Positions 43,573 to 55,220 of a stretch of 64,000 bases of DNA are shown piece after piece. How positions within the stretch are numbered: the first letter of the stretch is position 1; the number at the start of each line of letters is the position of its first letter. The notes beneath the pieces were generated by a model. It saw only the letters and a list, made by a program, of their open reading frames with translations, did no database searches and was not told where the DNA came from. Where the stretch lies: NCBI RefSeq assembly GCF_007066085.1, contig NZ_CP041405.1:2852001-2916000 (forward strand). The letters are read 5' to 3'. Origin of the DNA: Paenibacillus thiaminolyticus (GTDB taxonomy: Bacteria; Bacillota; Bacilli; Paenibacillales; Paenibacillaceae). The translations under genes were made by a program, and so were the position numbers.

Positions 43573-46500
43573 TTAATAGTGGAATTCTTCTAGCTCAGAC
43601 TTCCCCATTACCTCCGCCTGCTCGATAACGAGATCAATCGCCATTTGTTCAAGATCCGGCGGATATCCGTATTTCTTCAGTAATCTCTTCACAATTACTC
43701 TCATTTGTGCCCGGACATTCTCACGCAACGTCCAGTCCACCTTAATATTGCTCTTAATCGCTTGTGTCAGCTCATGCGCAATCTGCTTCAATACGATGTC
43801 ACCCATCATCTGCTTCGCGGATTCATTGGAAGCAAGCGCATCATAAAATGCAAGCTCTTCCTTAATAAGACCGAGATCTTCACCACGCTTGACGGCCGCA
43901 TTCATCTCCTTCGCCATCTGGATCAACTCTTCGATCACCTGAGTCGTCTCGATCGTACGATTGTTATATTTCCGAATCGCTTCATCCAGCATCTCAGAGA
44001 ATTTGCGAGACTGAACCACACTGGTTCGGGAAACAGCTTTCACCTTACCTTGAAGCAGGCGTCGTAAAAGTTCTACAGCCAGGTTCTTCTGCTTCAAGCC
44101 TTTTACATGCTCCAAAAACTCATTGGATAATATCGCGATATTCGGCTTTTGTAAGCCTACCGCTTCCAATATATCTACGACTTCTTCCGAAATGACCGAC
44201 TTCGAAAGCAACTGATTCAATTGGGCATCCAGTTCGCTAGTCGTCTTCCTCTTGTTCTCTGGTGTAATCAACTTCACGATTGCAGACTTGACTGCTTTAT
44301 AGAAGCTGATTTCCACATTCAATTGTTCTGCCGCTTCCGTCGTCGCACAGAGCGCATAAGAGTGCGCCAACTCTACTGTCCAATTCAGGAAATTACGCTT
44401 ACCTTCTTTGCCTAGACCAAGAACGTGGTCGACGGTCTCCACAATAGCCTGCATCCGTTCCGAAGCTTTCTCCGATGCAAACTTCGTATAGTTGTGACCA
44501 TATAATAGCTCACGGATTAACTGGATTCTCTCTACCATATAATCGACGGCCTGATCCGTATCAATGCCTGCTGTCTTGCGATCATTCTCAGTATATTGCT
44601 GCAATGCCGATTTCAAACTATCCGCTATACCGATATAATCGACGATAAGTCCGCCTGGTTTATTGCCGAATACCCGGTTGACGCGAGCGATGGCCTGCAT
44701 CAGATTGTGCCCCTTCATCGGCTTGTCGATGTACATCGTACTCATGCTCGGAACATCGAAGCCTGTCAGCCACATATCGCGGACGATGACAATTTGCAGA
44801 GGATCATTCAAGTCCTTCATCCGTTTCGCGAGATGCTCTCGACGGCGCTTGTTCCCGATATACGGTTGCCAATCTTCCGGATCACTGGAGCTGCCTGTCA
44901 TGACGATCTTAATCTTGCCCTCATTGTCATCATCACTGTGCCATTCTGGACGAAGTGCAATAATCGCCTTGTACAGATCAATCGCAATCCGTCGGGACAT
45001 GACGGCGATCATCGCCTTACCTGCCATCGCTCCCTGCCGTTGTTCATAGTGGGTCACAATATCTTTAGCTATTTTTTTGACGCGTTTTTCTGCACCCGCT
45101 AAGGCTTCAAGTCGGGCCCACTTCGACTTCAGCTTCTGTTGCTGGCTGAACTCTTGATATTCCGTGATTTCTTCGTAGTCATCATCAATCCGCGGACGCT
45201 CTTCATCGGATAACTCTAAGCGAGCAATACGGCTTTCATAGTAAATTTTAACTGTTGTCCCATCTTCAACTGCACGCGTCATGTCGTATACATCGATATA
45301 ATCGCCAAATACAGCTGGCGTATTTTTATCCGCTAGTTCAATCGGGGTCCCCGTATACCCGATGTAAGATGCGTTCGGTAGCGCATCACGCATATATTTC
45401 GCGTAACCATACTTAATAGCCGCTTCATCGTTTTTGCCTGCCATTTCGGCATGGAATCCATATTGACTGCGGTGAGCTTCATCCGCGATAACGATGACAT
45501 TCCGGCGATCGGTCAGGACAGGATATGCTGCCTCGTCTTCCTCCGGAGCAAATTTATGTACGGTAGTGAAGATGATGCCCCCAGATTCTACCGACAGCAA
45601 ATCTCGCAAATGTACCCGATCCTTAGCCTGCTGCGGAGTCTGCCTAAGCAGATCCTTCGACTTGCTGAACGTAGCGAAGAGCTGATCATCAAGGTCGTTA
45701 CGATCGGTCACCACAACGATTGTCGGATTATCCAAGGCAAGCACGAGTTTGCCTGCATAGAACACCATCGACAAGCTCTTGCCGGAACCTTGCGTATGCC
45801 AGATCACCCCGATCTTGCGATCTCCTTCTTGCAGCGTCGCGCGCTCCGTACTCTCGATCGCTTTATTGGTTGCATGATACTGGTGGTATCCCGCTACAAT
45901 CTTGTAGATATGTTCGCCATCTGTCTGGAACAAGACGAAGTGCTTGATGATATCCAGTAAACGATGTTTCTTGAACATCCCCTTAATTAGTACTTCCAAT
46001 TGCGGAATGGAGGCGGCGGCGACATCCTCACCGTCGATCGTCCGCCACATCATGAACCGATCCTCATCTGCTGTCAGCGTCCCGACTCTCGCATTTACTC
46101 CATCACTAATGACCATGACAGAGTTATAGGTAAATAGCGACGGAATCGCATGCTTGTATGTCTGTACTTGATTGAAAGCGTCGCTGATTCCGACTTCTTC
46201 ATTGGAGGCGCTCTTCAGCTCGATAACAGCAAGCGGCAGTCCGTTGATGAATACAACGATGTCCGGCCGCTTCTCCGTCTGATTCTCAATGACCGTAAAC
46301 TGATTCACAACGAGAAAGTCATTGTTATGAATTCGATCGGGATGAGTATCGAAGATCCAGACTTTCACCGTTGGGTAATCCCCATCGGCATTGCGATATT
46401 GCACATCAATGCCATCGGTTATCATTTTCTGAAATGCCTTGTTGTTGATTAACAGACTTGGGCTGCGCGGAATCGTAATGATCCGTACCGCTTCCTCTAT

Positions 46501-46710
46501 CGCTTCTCGCGGTACCTGCTTATTAATGCGAATGAGAGCCTCGCGAAGCCGATCTTCCAATATGACATCCTGATAGTACTGTCGTTCCGGATACTCGCCT
46601 TCCGGGGAGATATCCGGACCATAAGCCTTATCATAGTTCAGTTCCTCAAACCACTCTAGCGCGGCTTGCTCGAGATCGCTCTCTGCATAGGAAACCGTAT
46701 ATAGCGCCAT
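43573..46710 (-). CDS. hsdR: Type I restriction enzyme R subunit
   Basis: Motor and nuclease subunit of a type I restriction-modification system, 1045 residues. The N-terminal nuclease has its PD...ELK core in [20 protein letters not shown] (about 148-167). The SF2 translocase has Walker [13 protein letters not shown] (about 306), DEAHRSQYG (about 412), YTGTPIE and QAIARVNR (motif VI). The C-terminal helical part binds the methylase complex. It cleaves unmodified DNA after translocation. Confidence 0.95.
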   Translation of the reverse strand: MALYTVSYAESDLEQAALEWFEELNYDKAYGPDISPEGEYPERQYYQDVILEDRLREALIRINKQVPREAIEEAVRIITIPRSPSLLINNKAFQKMITDGIDVQYRNADGDYPTVKVWIFDTHPDRIHNNDFLVVNQFTVIENQTEKRPDIVVFINGLPLAVIELKSASNEEVGISDAFNQVQTYKHAIPSLFTYNSVMVISDGVNARVGTLTADEDRFMMWRTIDGEDVAAASIPQLEVLIKGMFKKHRLLDIIKHFVLFQTDGEHIYKIVAGYHQYHATNKAIESTERATLQEGDRKIGVIWHTQGSGKSLSMVFYAGKLVLALDNPTIVVVTDRNDLDDQLFATFSKSKDLLRQTPQQAKDRVHLRDLLSVESGGIIFTTVHKFAPEEDEAAYPVLTDRRNVIVIADEAHRSQYGFHAEMAGKNDEAAIKYGYAKYMRDALPNASYIGYTGTPIELADKNTPAVFGDYIDVYDMTRAVEDGTTVKIYYESRIARLELSDEERPRIDDDYEEITEYQEFSQQQKLKSKWARLEALAGAEKRVKKIAKDIVTHYEQRQGAMAGKAMIAVMSRRIAIDLYKAIIALRPEWHSDDDNEGKIKIVMTGSSSDPEDWQPYIGNKRRREHLAKRMKDLNDPLQIVIVRDMWLTGFDVPSMSTMYIDKPMKGHNLMQAIARVNRVFGNKPGGLIVDYIGIADSLKSALQQYTENDRKTAGIDTDQAVDYMVERIQLIRELLYGHNYTKFASEKASERMQAIVETVDHVLGLGKEGKRNFLNWTVELAHSYALCATTEAAEQLNVEISFYKAVKSAIVKLITPENKRKTTSELDAQLNQLLSKSVISEEVVDILEAVGLQKPNIAILSNEFLEHVKGLKQKNLAVELLRRLLQGKVKAVSRTSVVQSRKFSEMLDEAIRKYNNRTIETTQVIEELIQMAKEMNAAVKRGEDLGLIKEELAFYDALASNESAKQMMGDIVLKQIAHELTQAIKSNIKVDWTLRENVRAQMRVIVKRLLKKYGYPPDLEQMAIDLVIEQAEVMGKSELEEFHY

Positions 46711-46729
46711 GTCTCAACCTCCTGAAGTA

Positions 46730-48004
46730 TTAAGCCTGATCTAGCGGTACGCGAATCTCTCCTGACATCAGCTTGGGGAGAAGGGTGTCGCGGGTGTTAG
46801 AAAGAACAACATTATTTTTTTGAATCAAAATCATTTTCGTACAAATGGAGTGATAAATTCCTGAAAATTTGTCTATCATCTTTTGTTCAGGAAGCAATAT
46901 TGGCATTTGTTTTATTACTTCACGCCCTAATTCTGTTTGCCCAGTACTTCCAGTTGCAGCATGTTCGAATATGGGCTGCATACTTTTTAGTAAACACCCC
47001 ATATACCCCAATCCATTATTTACATTTGATCGAACAATCGTGACATGCGAATCAACTGTAAAATTATCGAGATGCTCATATACTTGAGCCACTCTACCTA
47101 AAGTACCTGTTCCAGTAGAGTTAATTAAAACATCTCCAAATTGAAGTTGTTTCTCTTCATTAACCTTACTGGAATGAGTTCTTGAAAGAGCTACATTTAA
47201 CATACCATTTCTAATACATTTTTGATTGATAACTCGTTTTTCAGAGTTATCAACATATTTAGGAGCAATACCTCTTGATACTAGTTTTGTACAATTACCT
47301 ATTTTGTCAGAAGTCCATCCTTTTGGGATTTCTTTCTCTAGCTCTTCGCACCATTCCATATCTCCTCCGCTGGACTTATAAGGTTCTCCGTTTTCATTAG
47401 GAAATTCAAAATCCACAAACCAACGTTTAAAGAGAGCTTGAGCCATTTCTTCAAGATTTTTGTTGATGGCATTGTTAAGTTCGATTTTGTCATCTAAAGA
47501 TTTTAAGGTTTTGGCAATTTGATGTTGATACCCTAATTCAGGTACTTCTATCTCTAATCCAGTCATAATTTTAGTATTAAGAGAGGGCATAGTAGCACCG
47601 ACGGCAATATTCCTTACATACTCTTTAAAATTCTCGAGTCCAAAATAATATGAGAGAAATATTGGATCAACTAAGCTCTTATTAGTTACTCTTACTCGTA
47701 GACAACGACCTGAAAAGAGCCATCCTTCTTCTTTATTCGAAACATAAGCACGTCTATCAACAGAACCTACACGACTAAATACTATGTCGCCCTTTTCCAA
47801 ACTATATTTAGATAACCTTTTAACATCATCTTCAGAAACAAAAGGGGTATTGTCGTGAATTATTCTATTTTCCCCTAAATGTTCAACTGTGATTATTGGT
47901 GTCCCTCTCTCCACGTAGTCTTCTTTATGCAGCTGACTTCCAAAAGGACCCGTTTGCACACTTGCAACTTCTCCGACTTTATATTTAGTTAGATAAAAAC
48001 TCAA
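46730..48004 (-). CDS. hsdS: Type I restriction specificity subunit
   Basis: Specificity subunit, 424 residues, with two target-recognition domains (about 5-165 and 220-390). Each ends in a helical spacer ([30 protein letters not shown] and the C-terminal [17 protein letters not shown]). The start is taken as TTG 48004, seven bases behind GGGGGG inside the hsdM end; TTG 48019 is an alternative. The gene is visibly more AT-rich than hsdM and hsdR, as usual for exchanged specificity genes. Confidence 0.9.
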   Translation of the reverse strand: MSFYLTKYKVGEVASVQTGPFGSQLHKEDYVERGTPIITVEHLGENRIIHDNTPFVSEDDVKRLSKYSLEKGDIVFSRVGSVDRRAYVSNKEEGWLFSGRCLRVRVTNKSLVDPIFLSYYFGLENFKEYVRNIAVGATMPSLNTKIMTGLEIEVPELGYQHQIAKTLKSLDDKIELNNAINKNLEEMAQALFKRWFVDFEFPNENGEPYKSSGGDMEWCEELEKEIPKGWTSDKIGNCTKLVSRGIAPKYVDNSEKRVINQKCIRNGMLNVALSRTHSSKVNEEKQLQFGDVLINSTGTGTLGRVAQVYEHLDNFTVDSHVTIVRSNVNNGLGYMGCLLKSMQPIFEHAATGSTGQTELGREVIKQMPILLPEQKMIDKFSGIYHSICTKMILIQKNNVVLSNTRDTLLPKLMSGEIRVPLDQA

Positions 48005-49517
48005 ACCCGATCCCCCCAAGCTGCTTGCGAATCTCGTCTTCCAACTGCCGCGACTTCGCGAATTGCTCCGCCAACTCCGCCGTTAGACGCGCCATCTTAT
48101 CTTCGAACGGCTCGCTCTCCTCTTCCACATCTTCAATGCCGACATAACGTCCCGGTGTTAATATATATTCATGCTCCTGCACTTCCCCAAGCTTTGCTGC
48201 CTTGCAGAAGCCCTTCACATCTTCATACGTCCCCGCTTCCGCTTGTCCACGCCACGCATGGTATGTATCAGCCACCTTCTTGATGTCTTCCGCACTCAGC
48301 TCGCGATGCGTCCGATCTACCATATGCCCCATTTTCCGAGCATCAATGAACAGAATCTGTCCTCTGCGATCGCGTAAGCCGCGAGGTGTCTTATTCTTGG
48401 CCAGGAACCAGAGACATACCGGGATTTGCGTCGAATAGAACAACTGCCCTGGCAATGTCACAATACAGTCCACGAGATCGGCGTTTACCAGCTTGCTACG
48501 AATCTCCAGCTCTGCCGTCGTGCTTGTAGACATCGAACCATTCGCTAATACGAATCCCGCAACGCCGTTAGGAGCAAGCTTGTTCACCATATGCTGAATC
48601 CATGCATAGTTCGCATTGCCCGCAGGTGGAATACCGAATGACCAACGCGCATCCTCCGTCAGCCGGTCGCCGCCCCAATCGCTAATGTTAAACGGCGGAT
48701 TGGCAAGAATATAATCCGCCTTCAAGCTCTTGTGAAGGTCATTATGGAATGTATCCGCATGACTCTCCCCCAAGTTGCTGTCAATGCCGCGAATCGCCAA
48801 GTTCATTTTACAAAGACGCCATGTCGTTGGATTCGATTCTTGACCATATACCGCGATATCCCCGAGCTTCCCTTGACGTTCTTCCACGAATTTCTCACTT
48901 TGCACGAACATGCCACCCGAACCGCAGCACGGGTCATATACGCGGCCTTTATACGGTTCAATCATCGCAACGAGCAGCTGTACGACACTGGAAGGCGTAT
49001 AGAATTCGCCTCCGTTCTTCCCTTCCGCACTTGCGAACTTACTGAGGAAATATTCATATACCCGTCCAAGTACGTCCTGTGAACGGCTCTCTTCATCCCC
49101 CACCTTGAAAGAGAACAAGTCAATGACTTCGCCCAATCGGGTCTTGTCCAGTGCAGGTCTCGCATAGTCCTTTGGCAATACCCCTTTCAGAGAAGGGTTT
49201 TCGCGCTCGATATCCATCATCGCTTGGTCGATAATCTGTCCAATTTCAGGCTTCTTAGCATTTTCCTTAATATTGCTCCATCTTGCATCCTTCGGTACCC
49301 AAAATATATTCGCAGCCAGATATTCATCCCGATCTTCCGGATCTGCATAAGGTTCTTTTTTCAATGCTTCATACTTCTCTTCGAATGCATCCGATACATA
49401 CTTCAGAAATAGAAGCCCCAATGCAACATGCTTATACTCTGCGGCATCCATGCTTCCGCGCAGTTTATCCGCCATCCCCCATAGCTTCTCTTCAAATCCA
49501 AGATTCGCAGTAGCCAT
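47985..49517 (-). CDS. hsdM: Type I restriction N6-adenine methylase subunit
   Basis: Methyltransferase subunit, 510 residues. SAM-binding motif [17 protein letters not shown] and catalytic motif [12 protein letters not shown] are intact. The N-terminal helical domain ([20 protein letters not shown]) is standard. ATG 49517 behind AAGGGGGAT is preferred to 49556. Overlaps hsdS. Confidence 0.95.
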   Translation of the reverse strand: MATANLGFEEKLWGMADKLRGSMDAAEYKHVALGLLFLKYVSDAFEEKYEALKKEPYADPEDRDEYLAANIFWVPKDARWSNIKENAKKPEIGQIIDQAMMDIERENPSLKGVLPKDYARPALDKTRLGEVIDLFSFKVGDEESRSQDVLGRVYEYFLSKFASAEGKNGGEFYTPSSVVQLLVAMIEPYKGRVYDPCCGSGGMFVQSEKFVEERQGKLGDIAVYGQESNPTTWRLCKMNLAIRGIDSNLGESHADTFHNDLHKSLKADYILANPPFNISDWGGDRLTEDARWSFGIPPAGNANYAWIQHMVNKLAPNGVAGFVLANGSMSTSTTAELEIRSKLVNADLVDCIVTLPGQLFYSTQIPVCLWFLAKNKTPRGLRDRRGQILFIDARKMGHMVDRTHRELSAEDIKKVADTYHAWRGQAEAGTYEDVKGFCKAAKLGEVQEHEYILTPGRYVGIEDVEEESEPFEDKMARLTAELAEQFAKSRQLEDEIRKQLGGIGFEFLSN

Positions 49518-49533
49518 AATCCTGTTATCCCCC

Positions 49534-51126
49534 TTAGAATATCTCGCTGTATACATTATTCTTTACTTGTTCCCATCTAGCTGTAGCCTGTTGGACAACA
49601 GCCAAGTATCGTTCTTTTTCCTCAATATAGCGCTGAATCAGCTTATCTTGCTCTGCTTCCGGACGAAGGGGTAGTTCGATCTCGCCTACATCGGCCGGAT
49701 TCAAGTTCATGACTGTCGTTCCCCGCTGATAGCTCTGGATAAGCGCCATACCTGTCGGGCTCTCCAAAAAGATTTTGGCGTAATGGCTGCGTACCGTCGA
49801 CTTCAATCGAATGACGATAATATTCGCGGAAGCGATCACAGTAGAATCACACTGCGGAAATACAGCCAGCTTCGTCACGGTGCCTCTGCAAGTCATGACC
49901 AGATCACCGGGAACAATCTCATAGCGCTTTACTTTCCGTTCTTCCTCGTCAATCGTGTCAAGTTGTCCGGGCATCACTTCGCCATCCTCAATATTGGATA
50001 TATTGAGCACTTTAATCTTGCCCGGTTTCAAGTCGTTTTTCATAATCGACTTGCCGCGGAAGATTTCTGCAACCTCGCTTAGTTTCACCTTTGGCACTTG
50101 CGCTTCGCGAAATGCACGCAGCGCATCCTGATTGTTATCCAGCAGCAGCTCTATCCGCCAATCGGTCAATGCCGTGAAGTGGTCGGGAGACAGTTCCGCT
50201 TCTTGCTCGATGACAAGCTCCGTTCCCTTAGCTTGTATGTGCACAAGCTTCACTTCTTCCGGCATCCTTGTCCCTAGCATCACTTGATACATGCGAACAG
50301 ATGTATAGGGACGAAGGAGCCCATCTGGAAGCAACGCTATCGCTTGTACAGGTGCGGCTTGATGAAGCAGCTTGCGCCAGTCAGTATAATCACCGGCTTG
50401 GAACATCATGCGTGCGGGCAGCGTTACGCTTAGCATTCCGTTATCTTGCAGCAGAGGCAGCAAATGATGAACCGCCACACCTTCCGAATCCCGGATCGTC
50501 GTACTCTCTTGCTCATCTATTTTCATACCGAAATGAGGTATCGCCAGTACAGCATCATACTTATCTTCTAAAGGCAACGGTTGATAAATCGTGACCTGAA
50601 TGACCGATACATTCGGATAAGGTGCAAAGTATGTGCGAAATACTTGTGCCAATATATAACTCTCGGTCAATAACGTAATCTGATATGTAGTTTTCTTGTA
50701 ACACTGCGTCTCCCATATTCCGCGTATATATTTCTCCGCCTCTGCTACAAGAATACTGTTGTACTGATTCCGCTCGCACTCATCAAGGAACATCGTCATT
50801 ATACTCATTGGCACGATAACATTTCCGGTTATCCGATCTTGCTGTAAGGTTTGAAGCGTGTACTCAAGTAGATTCAACTGCTTACCCGCATGGTACAATT
50901 TATAGAATAATTCCCGATCGCCCGGAAAATGCCCTAACCGTTGTACTTCAACATGCTCCTTCATCCACTGGAACAACTTTTCCGGTTCTGTCTCCAACTG
51001 AATTAATGTTTCCGTATTTCGTTCCAGACTTTTCCTTGTTCGAATCACACGCAATGCTTCACGAAGAAGCTGATCTCTGGTGTAAATATCATGCAGCAAG
51101 CAAATATTCCAAAATTGTTCGATCAA
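49534..51126 (-). CDS. Methylase-specificity fusion protein with degenerate methylase domain
   Basis: Protein of 530 residues, first gene of the restriction operon. Residues 1-330 follow the outline of an N6-methylase domain, but the catalytic NPPF is replaced by [11 protein letters not shown] and no DPxxGSG SAM loop is visible. [20 protein letters not shown] and [20 protein letters not shown] keep the fold. Residues 340-530 are an HsdS-like recognition half ([44 protein letters not shown], and a C-terminal helix). TTG at 51126 follows AGAGGGTG. It may be a non-catalytic specificity or regulatory subunit. Confidence 0.7.
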   Translation of the reverse strand: MIEQFWNICLLHDIYTRDQLLREALRVIRTRKSLERNTETLIQLETEPEKLFQWMKEHVEVQRLGHFPGDRELFYKLYHAGKQLNLLEYTLQTLQQDRITGNVIVPMSIMTMFLDECERNQYNSILVAEAEKYIRGIWETQCYKKTTYQITLLTESYILAQVFRTYFAPYPNVSVIQVTIYQPLPLEDKYDAVLAIPHFGMKIDEQESTTIRDSEGVAVHHLLPLLQDNGMLSVTLPARMMFQAGDYTDWRKLLHQAAPVQAIALLPDGLLRPYTSVRMYQVMLGTRMPEEVKLVHIQAKGTELVIEQEAELSPDHFTALTDWRIELLLDNNQDALRAFREAQVPKVKLSEVAEIFRGKSIMKNDLKPGKIKVLNISNIEDGEVMPGQLDTIDEEERKVKRYEIVPGDLVMTCRGTVTKLAVFPQCDSTVIASANIIVIRLKSTVRSHYAKIFLESPTGMALIQSYQRGTTVMNLNPADVGEIELPLRPEAEQDKLIQRYIEEKERYLAVVQQATARWEQVKNNVYSEIF

Positions 51127-51147
51127 ATCATCACCCTCTTGCCGCTA

Positions 51148-51199
51148 GGTATTTATACCTTAAATATACCATTTCGAGATTTAGTATTTCAATACTAAA
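51148..51199 (-). promoter_or_regulatory. Promoter with two palindromes before the restriction operon
   Basis: Two inverted repeats: GGTATTTATACC (51148-51159) and TTTAGTATT-TC-AATACTAAA (51180-51199, perfect 9-bp arms). On the minus strand TTGAAA and TATATT lie 18 bp apart, with the longer palindrome on the -35. This is the layout of a repressor operator. No C-protein or HTH gene lies in the operon, so the regulator is unknown. Confidence 0.55.
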
Positions 51200-51257
51200 A
51201 ATAGATTTCTCACTATAGTAAGAACAAAAAAAAGGGCGCCCATGCTGGGCAACGCAC

Positions 51258-51295
51258 AAAAGCCACCCCTGCTCTCCGGCAGAGATGGCTTTTTC
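51258..51295 (-). terminator. Terminator behind the jet/fic genes, containing a 24-bp direct repeat
   Basis: Stem AGCCATCTCTGC / GCAGGGGTGGCT with TTTT on the minus strand. The plus-strand block AAAAGCCACCCCTGCTCTCC plus GGCA (51258-51281) is repeated exactly at 58990-59013, in the same orientation. Confidence 0.7.
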
Positions 51296-51311
51296 CCAGT
51301 TACGATACATC

Positions 51312-51947
51312 TTACTTCACGGCAAACAAATACGCCTGCAGGCTCTCGGCCACACATTCCATAATCAAGCTGACAAAGGGTTGCAGGTGACCATGAACGC
51401 CAGCCTCTTCCAATGGCTCGTAATATCGCAGCCGCGCGGCATCGGCCGCCTTGATTATCGCTGGCGGATAGCCATGCTCCATCAGGATAAGGTTCATAAG
51501 AAGCCGTGCAGTCCGGCCATTTCCATCTGAGAACGGATGGATATAGACAAATCGAAAATGGAACTCTGCGGCTAACAGCACAGGATGGAGCACGTCCCGC
51601 TGCTCCACATACCACTTCATCAGCTGCTCCATTTGTTCTGGCACAGACGTATAGTGCGGGAGCACATGTTCTGAACCCGATATCCTGACATTGACCATTC
51701 GATACCGTCCGGCATCGTCAGCGATGTTTTTGAGAACAAGGTGGTGAAGGGATTTGATCACATGTTCAGTAAGCTCTTGCCTACGCTGAACCAGATCGTG
51801 AACATATTGTATCGCTTCCGCATGGTTGATCACTTCCAAATGCTCCCGGAGCTTCTTCCCCCCGATGGTCGTCCCCTGTTCTAACACGAGCTTCGTTTCG
51901 AGCAGCGTCAAGGTGTTCCCTTCGATCGCCCGCCACCCACACTGCCA
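51312..51947 (-). pseudogene. Fic-family protein, 5'-truncated
   Basis: Fic domain with intact catalytic loop HPFSDGNGRTAR, giving AMPylation-type nucleotide transfer in active members, and flap residues upstream. Homology starts abruptly with AIEGNTLTLLETK, the middle of the inhibitory-helix region; the Ser/Thr that should stand four residues before the Glu is Trp. About 70-90 N-terminal residues of a normal Fic protein are missing, and the open frame begins after a TAA at 51948-51950 without ATG, only 34 bp from jetC. A TTG at 51911 could start a 199-residue product. Probably a remnant. Confidence 0.7.
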
Positions 51948-51980
51948 TTAATGTTCTTAGTTCCTTCAACGCCCCTCACT

Positions 51981-54900
51981 TCAACTGTCCCGCTTCACAA
52001 TCCCCGCCACCTTGCTGCGCGGCACCGTTGGATCGTGGTGAACGATGTACGCTTTGGAGAAGCGATCGAGATAGGCTGATTCGTGAGACTTCGGCGTCAG
52101 GATGATAAGCTTCCGCTCCAGCTCGCTTGCATACAGGTCGAATACCTTCAGCTTGCGCTGCTCGTCCAGGGCGCTGTCGAATTCGTCGAGCACGATGAAG
52201 TCGGGGGATGTCTCCAGATTCTGGAGCAGGGCGAGCGCGAACAACAGGGAGCTTAATGATTCTTCTCCTCCGGAAACGCCTTTGCCTACCTTGCCGCCGC
52301 GAGCCTTGACGCTGACATCCTCCATCGTTCCGCGATGACCTTCTTTCCGTGCCTTGATATACAAGAAAAAATGTGTCCGCTGACGGCGATCCTCAACCTG
52401 CTCCCAATCGATCTCCCCTTCGAATTGGAACCGGCTCATATAACCGGTGAACCGCTGCTTAATCTCAAGCACCCTCATATTAATGGTCGTCTCAAGCGAG
52501 TTTTTTAGCTCATACGTACGCTCCCGATTCTGCTCGAACAAGATCATTGTCCGCTTATATTCGTCCTGAAGACGGTGGAATTCCTCCTCCACCACCTTAT
52601 AATTGTCCGGTGCGGCAGGGTCAATGTTCTCTTCATTGCGAGCTTGGTTGAACTGAACCCGTCCCCTCTCGAGGTCCGTTAGAATATCGGAGAGCGATAG
52701 CCTTTGATTCGTCTGCATTTCCGCTTCTTTCTGCTCATCAGAGAACAGGTCAACCTGTGCCTCATTGCCGATCACTCGTGCAAGCTGCTTCAAATCCTCG
52801 ATTTCCCGAATCGTATTGACGAGTTCCCCTTTCGCCGTATCGAGTGCGTCTCCCCTCGTCTGCAGTTGATGACGCAATCTCTGGAGCCCGCGCTCCGCTT
52901 GCTCCTGCTTATAGCGGAGGTCCTGTAGCTCTCGTTCTTGCTTACGCTCTACGGTCTCCCGCTTCTCCAGCTCGTTTTCCTCCAGTTCCTGCTTCATGCG
53001 CAGCTGTTCCCGCTGCTCCTTCAAGCTGGCTAGCTGTTGCCGCTTCGCATGCAACGCTTCGACCTTCTCCTTCAGCTGTCCAAGCCTGCCGTAGAATTCA
53101 GCTTCCGCCTGCAGCTCTCGCTCCTCTCGCTCCAACTGGATTTGATGCCGCATCAGTTCCTCTTGCGCTTGCTTACGTTCACGAATATGTGCGTTAAGCT
53201 GTTCTAGACGCTTCTCTTCTTCGGCAAGCTTCCTGGCTCTGCTCGCCCGCTCATGCTCACTCGTGCGATAAGCTTCGGCTTCCCTGACCAACTGGATAAT
53301 GCTGTTCAGTTCCTGATAACGCTTGGTATCCTGTGCTATCGATGCGTCCAGTTCAGTGAGTTGGCGCTCCAATTCCTGAAGGCTTCGTCTCACTTCATTC
53401 TTGCGTTCGATTAGCGCCCGCGCACTCAAAATATATCGCCGTTGCTCCTGCGGTCCACGAATACCGAACGGATCGATTAGCACGCCTTGATCGATTCGTG
53501 TAGCTCCATCCTGGAAGAACTGCCCTACCCACCATAACGCCTTCATCGCATGCGGCATCACCTTCTCGTTCAGACCTGCCTTCACCCGCAGCTTCAGCGC
53601 TGGAAGTTCGGTCACCGGACGATCCGGCACGACCTTGCGCAGGGGCACATGATACAAGTCATTCGGGGGCGAAGCCATCTGACCATCGAAAAAAAGGGTG
53701 TATTTGATCGCGTCAAACTGCTCTTCCGCTTTCCATTGTGCCGATTCATCCAGCTCCACCAGCTCACGCAATGCATACGCGTTCATCCCGTTGGAGCGGA
53801 AATAAGCCAATGAATCCATTTGCCTCCGGGACCAGTCGCGCTCATCGTCAAGCCGGGAGAGTTCCTCCTGCAAATCACGTCTACGAAGCGCAGACTCATG
53901 TCGTCGCTCCTTTGCCTGAAGCAGCGCTTGCTCTAGCCGTTGAAGCTCTTCCTGAACATGATGGCTGCTTGTATATTGCCGCAGCCTCTCTTCATGCACA
54001 GCCCCCTGCTTGCGCTCCTGCTCGATTGCGGCCTCCAGTCTGGAGATGGCCATCATCAGATCTTTAGAACCCTCATTACTTTGCTGCAGGTCGAATTGCA
54101 GCTTGTCATGCTGTTCACCCGTCTCGCACAAGGACTCTAGCACGTCGGCAAGCTGCCGCTTGACCTCTGCTTCCGTTCGCGTAATGCGCTCCTTCTCCTT
54201 GTTCACTTCCGCAAGCTCATGATCAAGCTCCGCGATGGCGCTCTTCGTCTCCCTGATGCTGCTCTCCAGCGTTTGAAGCTGAATATCGTACTGGGACAGC
54301 TTCGCATTGGATTCTTCAATCTGCTGGCGCAGGGCTTGAAGCCGTTCTTGCATCTCCTCCTCCTGCCCCTTCATCTCGAAGATGCATTCCTGCTGCTGCT
54401 CTACTTCAAGTTCCAACTGCTCGATATGACTGGTCAATTGCTCCTGCTCCCGCTTATAATGCGCTTCCAGTTGCAGCAACGAACAGGCGTACAGTTTTCC
54501 GCCTTCAAGCAGACGCCGCTTATTATCTTCATACCGATCAAGCTCCGATTTCTTAATCTTCATCCATTGTTTCTTATTCGCCACATTGCTCTCAGCCACT
54601 CTAAGCGTCTCTTGAGTCTCCTTCTGCTTCTCCATACTCTCTTCCCAGTTGCGCTGCACCTGATCAATCCCATGCATCTCTGCGAAGATACGAAATCGCT
54701 CCTCAGGATGCATTACGGCGAACTGATTGACCTCCTGCTGATACCAAATCAGGTAGAACAGGTCCGGATCGAGCTTATACTTGTACTGCAGGTCCTTCTT
54801 ATATGCCGTGAAGTTATATTGGCGGTCGCCAGACGTATAACGAGTCATATTCTCCCATTGCTCAGGATGATCGCCGGAGGAAATCGCGAATTCCCTCTTT

Positions 54901-55217
54901 ACCGGCTGTCCAGGCTCCTGGACAATGCGCAAGGAGAACTCCACATAATCGGGAGCATCGATTCGCAGCAAGCCTTCATTTTTGAACAGTAGACGAATAT
55001 GCGCCTTCCATGTCTCATCCGGCAACAGATTCCGAGAACGCAATCCTTCCAGATCCACCTTGGACGAGTACAGGACAGCCCCCATACAATACGTTATTGT
55101 TGATTTACCCGCTCCATTCGGCCCGGTAATCAGCACATGTTCCTGCCGACCGGACAGATCCATCTTTGTACTGTCATAGTCGCGAATGCCGCTGAACCAC
55201 ATTTTCCACGGTATCAT
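51981..55217 (-). CDS. jetC: Wadjet-like SMC ATPase (JetC)
   Basis: SMC/MukB-like motor of 1078 residues. The N-terminal ATPase half has Walker A ITGPNGAGKST (about 30-40). Two long coiled coils (about 190-480 and 640-880) flank a central hinge-like globular part. The C-terminal half has signature GVSGGEESLSSLLFALALLQ and Walker B FIVLDEFDSALDE. In Wadjet this subunit extrudes DNA loops so that small circular plasmids can be sensed. Strong site GAGGAG precedes the ATG; 3 bp follow the jetB stop. Confidence 0.9.
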   Translation of the reverse strand: MIPWKMWFSGIRDYDSTKMDLSGRQEHVLITGPNGAGKSTITYCMGAVLYSSKVDLEGLRSRNLLPDETWKAHIRLLFKNEGLLRIDAPDYVEFSLRIVQEPGQPVKREFAISSGDHPEQWENMTRYTSGDRQYNFTAYKKDLQYKYKLDPDLFYLIWYQQEVNQFAVMHPEERFRIFAEMHGIDQVQRNWEESMEKQKETQETLRVAESNVANKKQWMKIKKSELDRYEDNKRRLLEGGKLYACSLLQLEAHYKREQEQLTSHIEQLELEVEQQQECIFEMKGQEEEMQERLQALRQQIEESNAKLSQYDIQLQTLESSIRETKSAIAELDHELAEVNKEKERITRTEAEVKRQLADVLESLCETGEQHDKLQFDLQQSNEGSKDLMMAISRLEAAIEQERKQGAVHEERLRQYTSSHHVQEELQRLEQALLQAKERRHESALRRRDLQEELSRLDDERDWSRRQMDSLAYFRSNGMNAYALRELVELDESAQWKAEEQFDAIKYTLFFDGQMASPPNDLYHVPLRKVVPDRPVTELPALKLRVKAGLNEKVMPHAMKALWWVGQFFQDGATRIDQGVLIDPFGIRGPQEQRRYILSARALIERKNEVRRSLQELERQLTELDASIAQDTKRYQELNSIIQLVREAEAYRTSEHERASRARKLAEEEKRLEQLNAHIRERKQAQEELMRHQIQLEREERELQAEAEFYGRLGQLKEKVEALHAKRQQLASLKEQREQLRMKQELEENELEKRETVERKQERELQDLRYKQEQAERGLQRLRHQLQTRGDALDTAKGELVNTIREIEDLKQLARVIGNEAQVDLFSDEQKEAEMQTNQRLSLSDILTDLERGRVQFNQARNEENIDPAAPDNYKVVEEEFHRLQDEYKRTMILFEQNRERTYELKNSLETTINMRVLEIKQRFTGYMSRFQFEGEIDWEQVEDRRQRTHFFLYIKARKEGHRGTMEDVSVKARGGKVGKGVSGGEESLSSLLFALALLQNLETSPDFIVLDEFDSALDEQRKLKVFDLYASELERKLIILTPKSHESAYLDRFSKAYIVHHDPTVPRSKVAGIVKRDS

Positions 55218-55220
55218 GGC

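Noticed and set aside
49534..51126. Second functional hsdM
   Set aside because: The NPPF and SAM-binding motifs are missing and the C-terminus is an HsdS-like recognition half.
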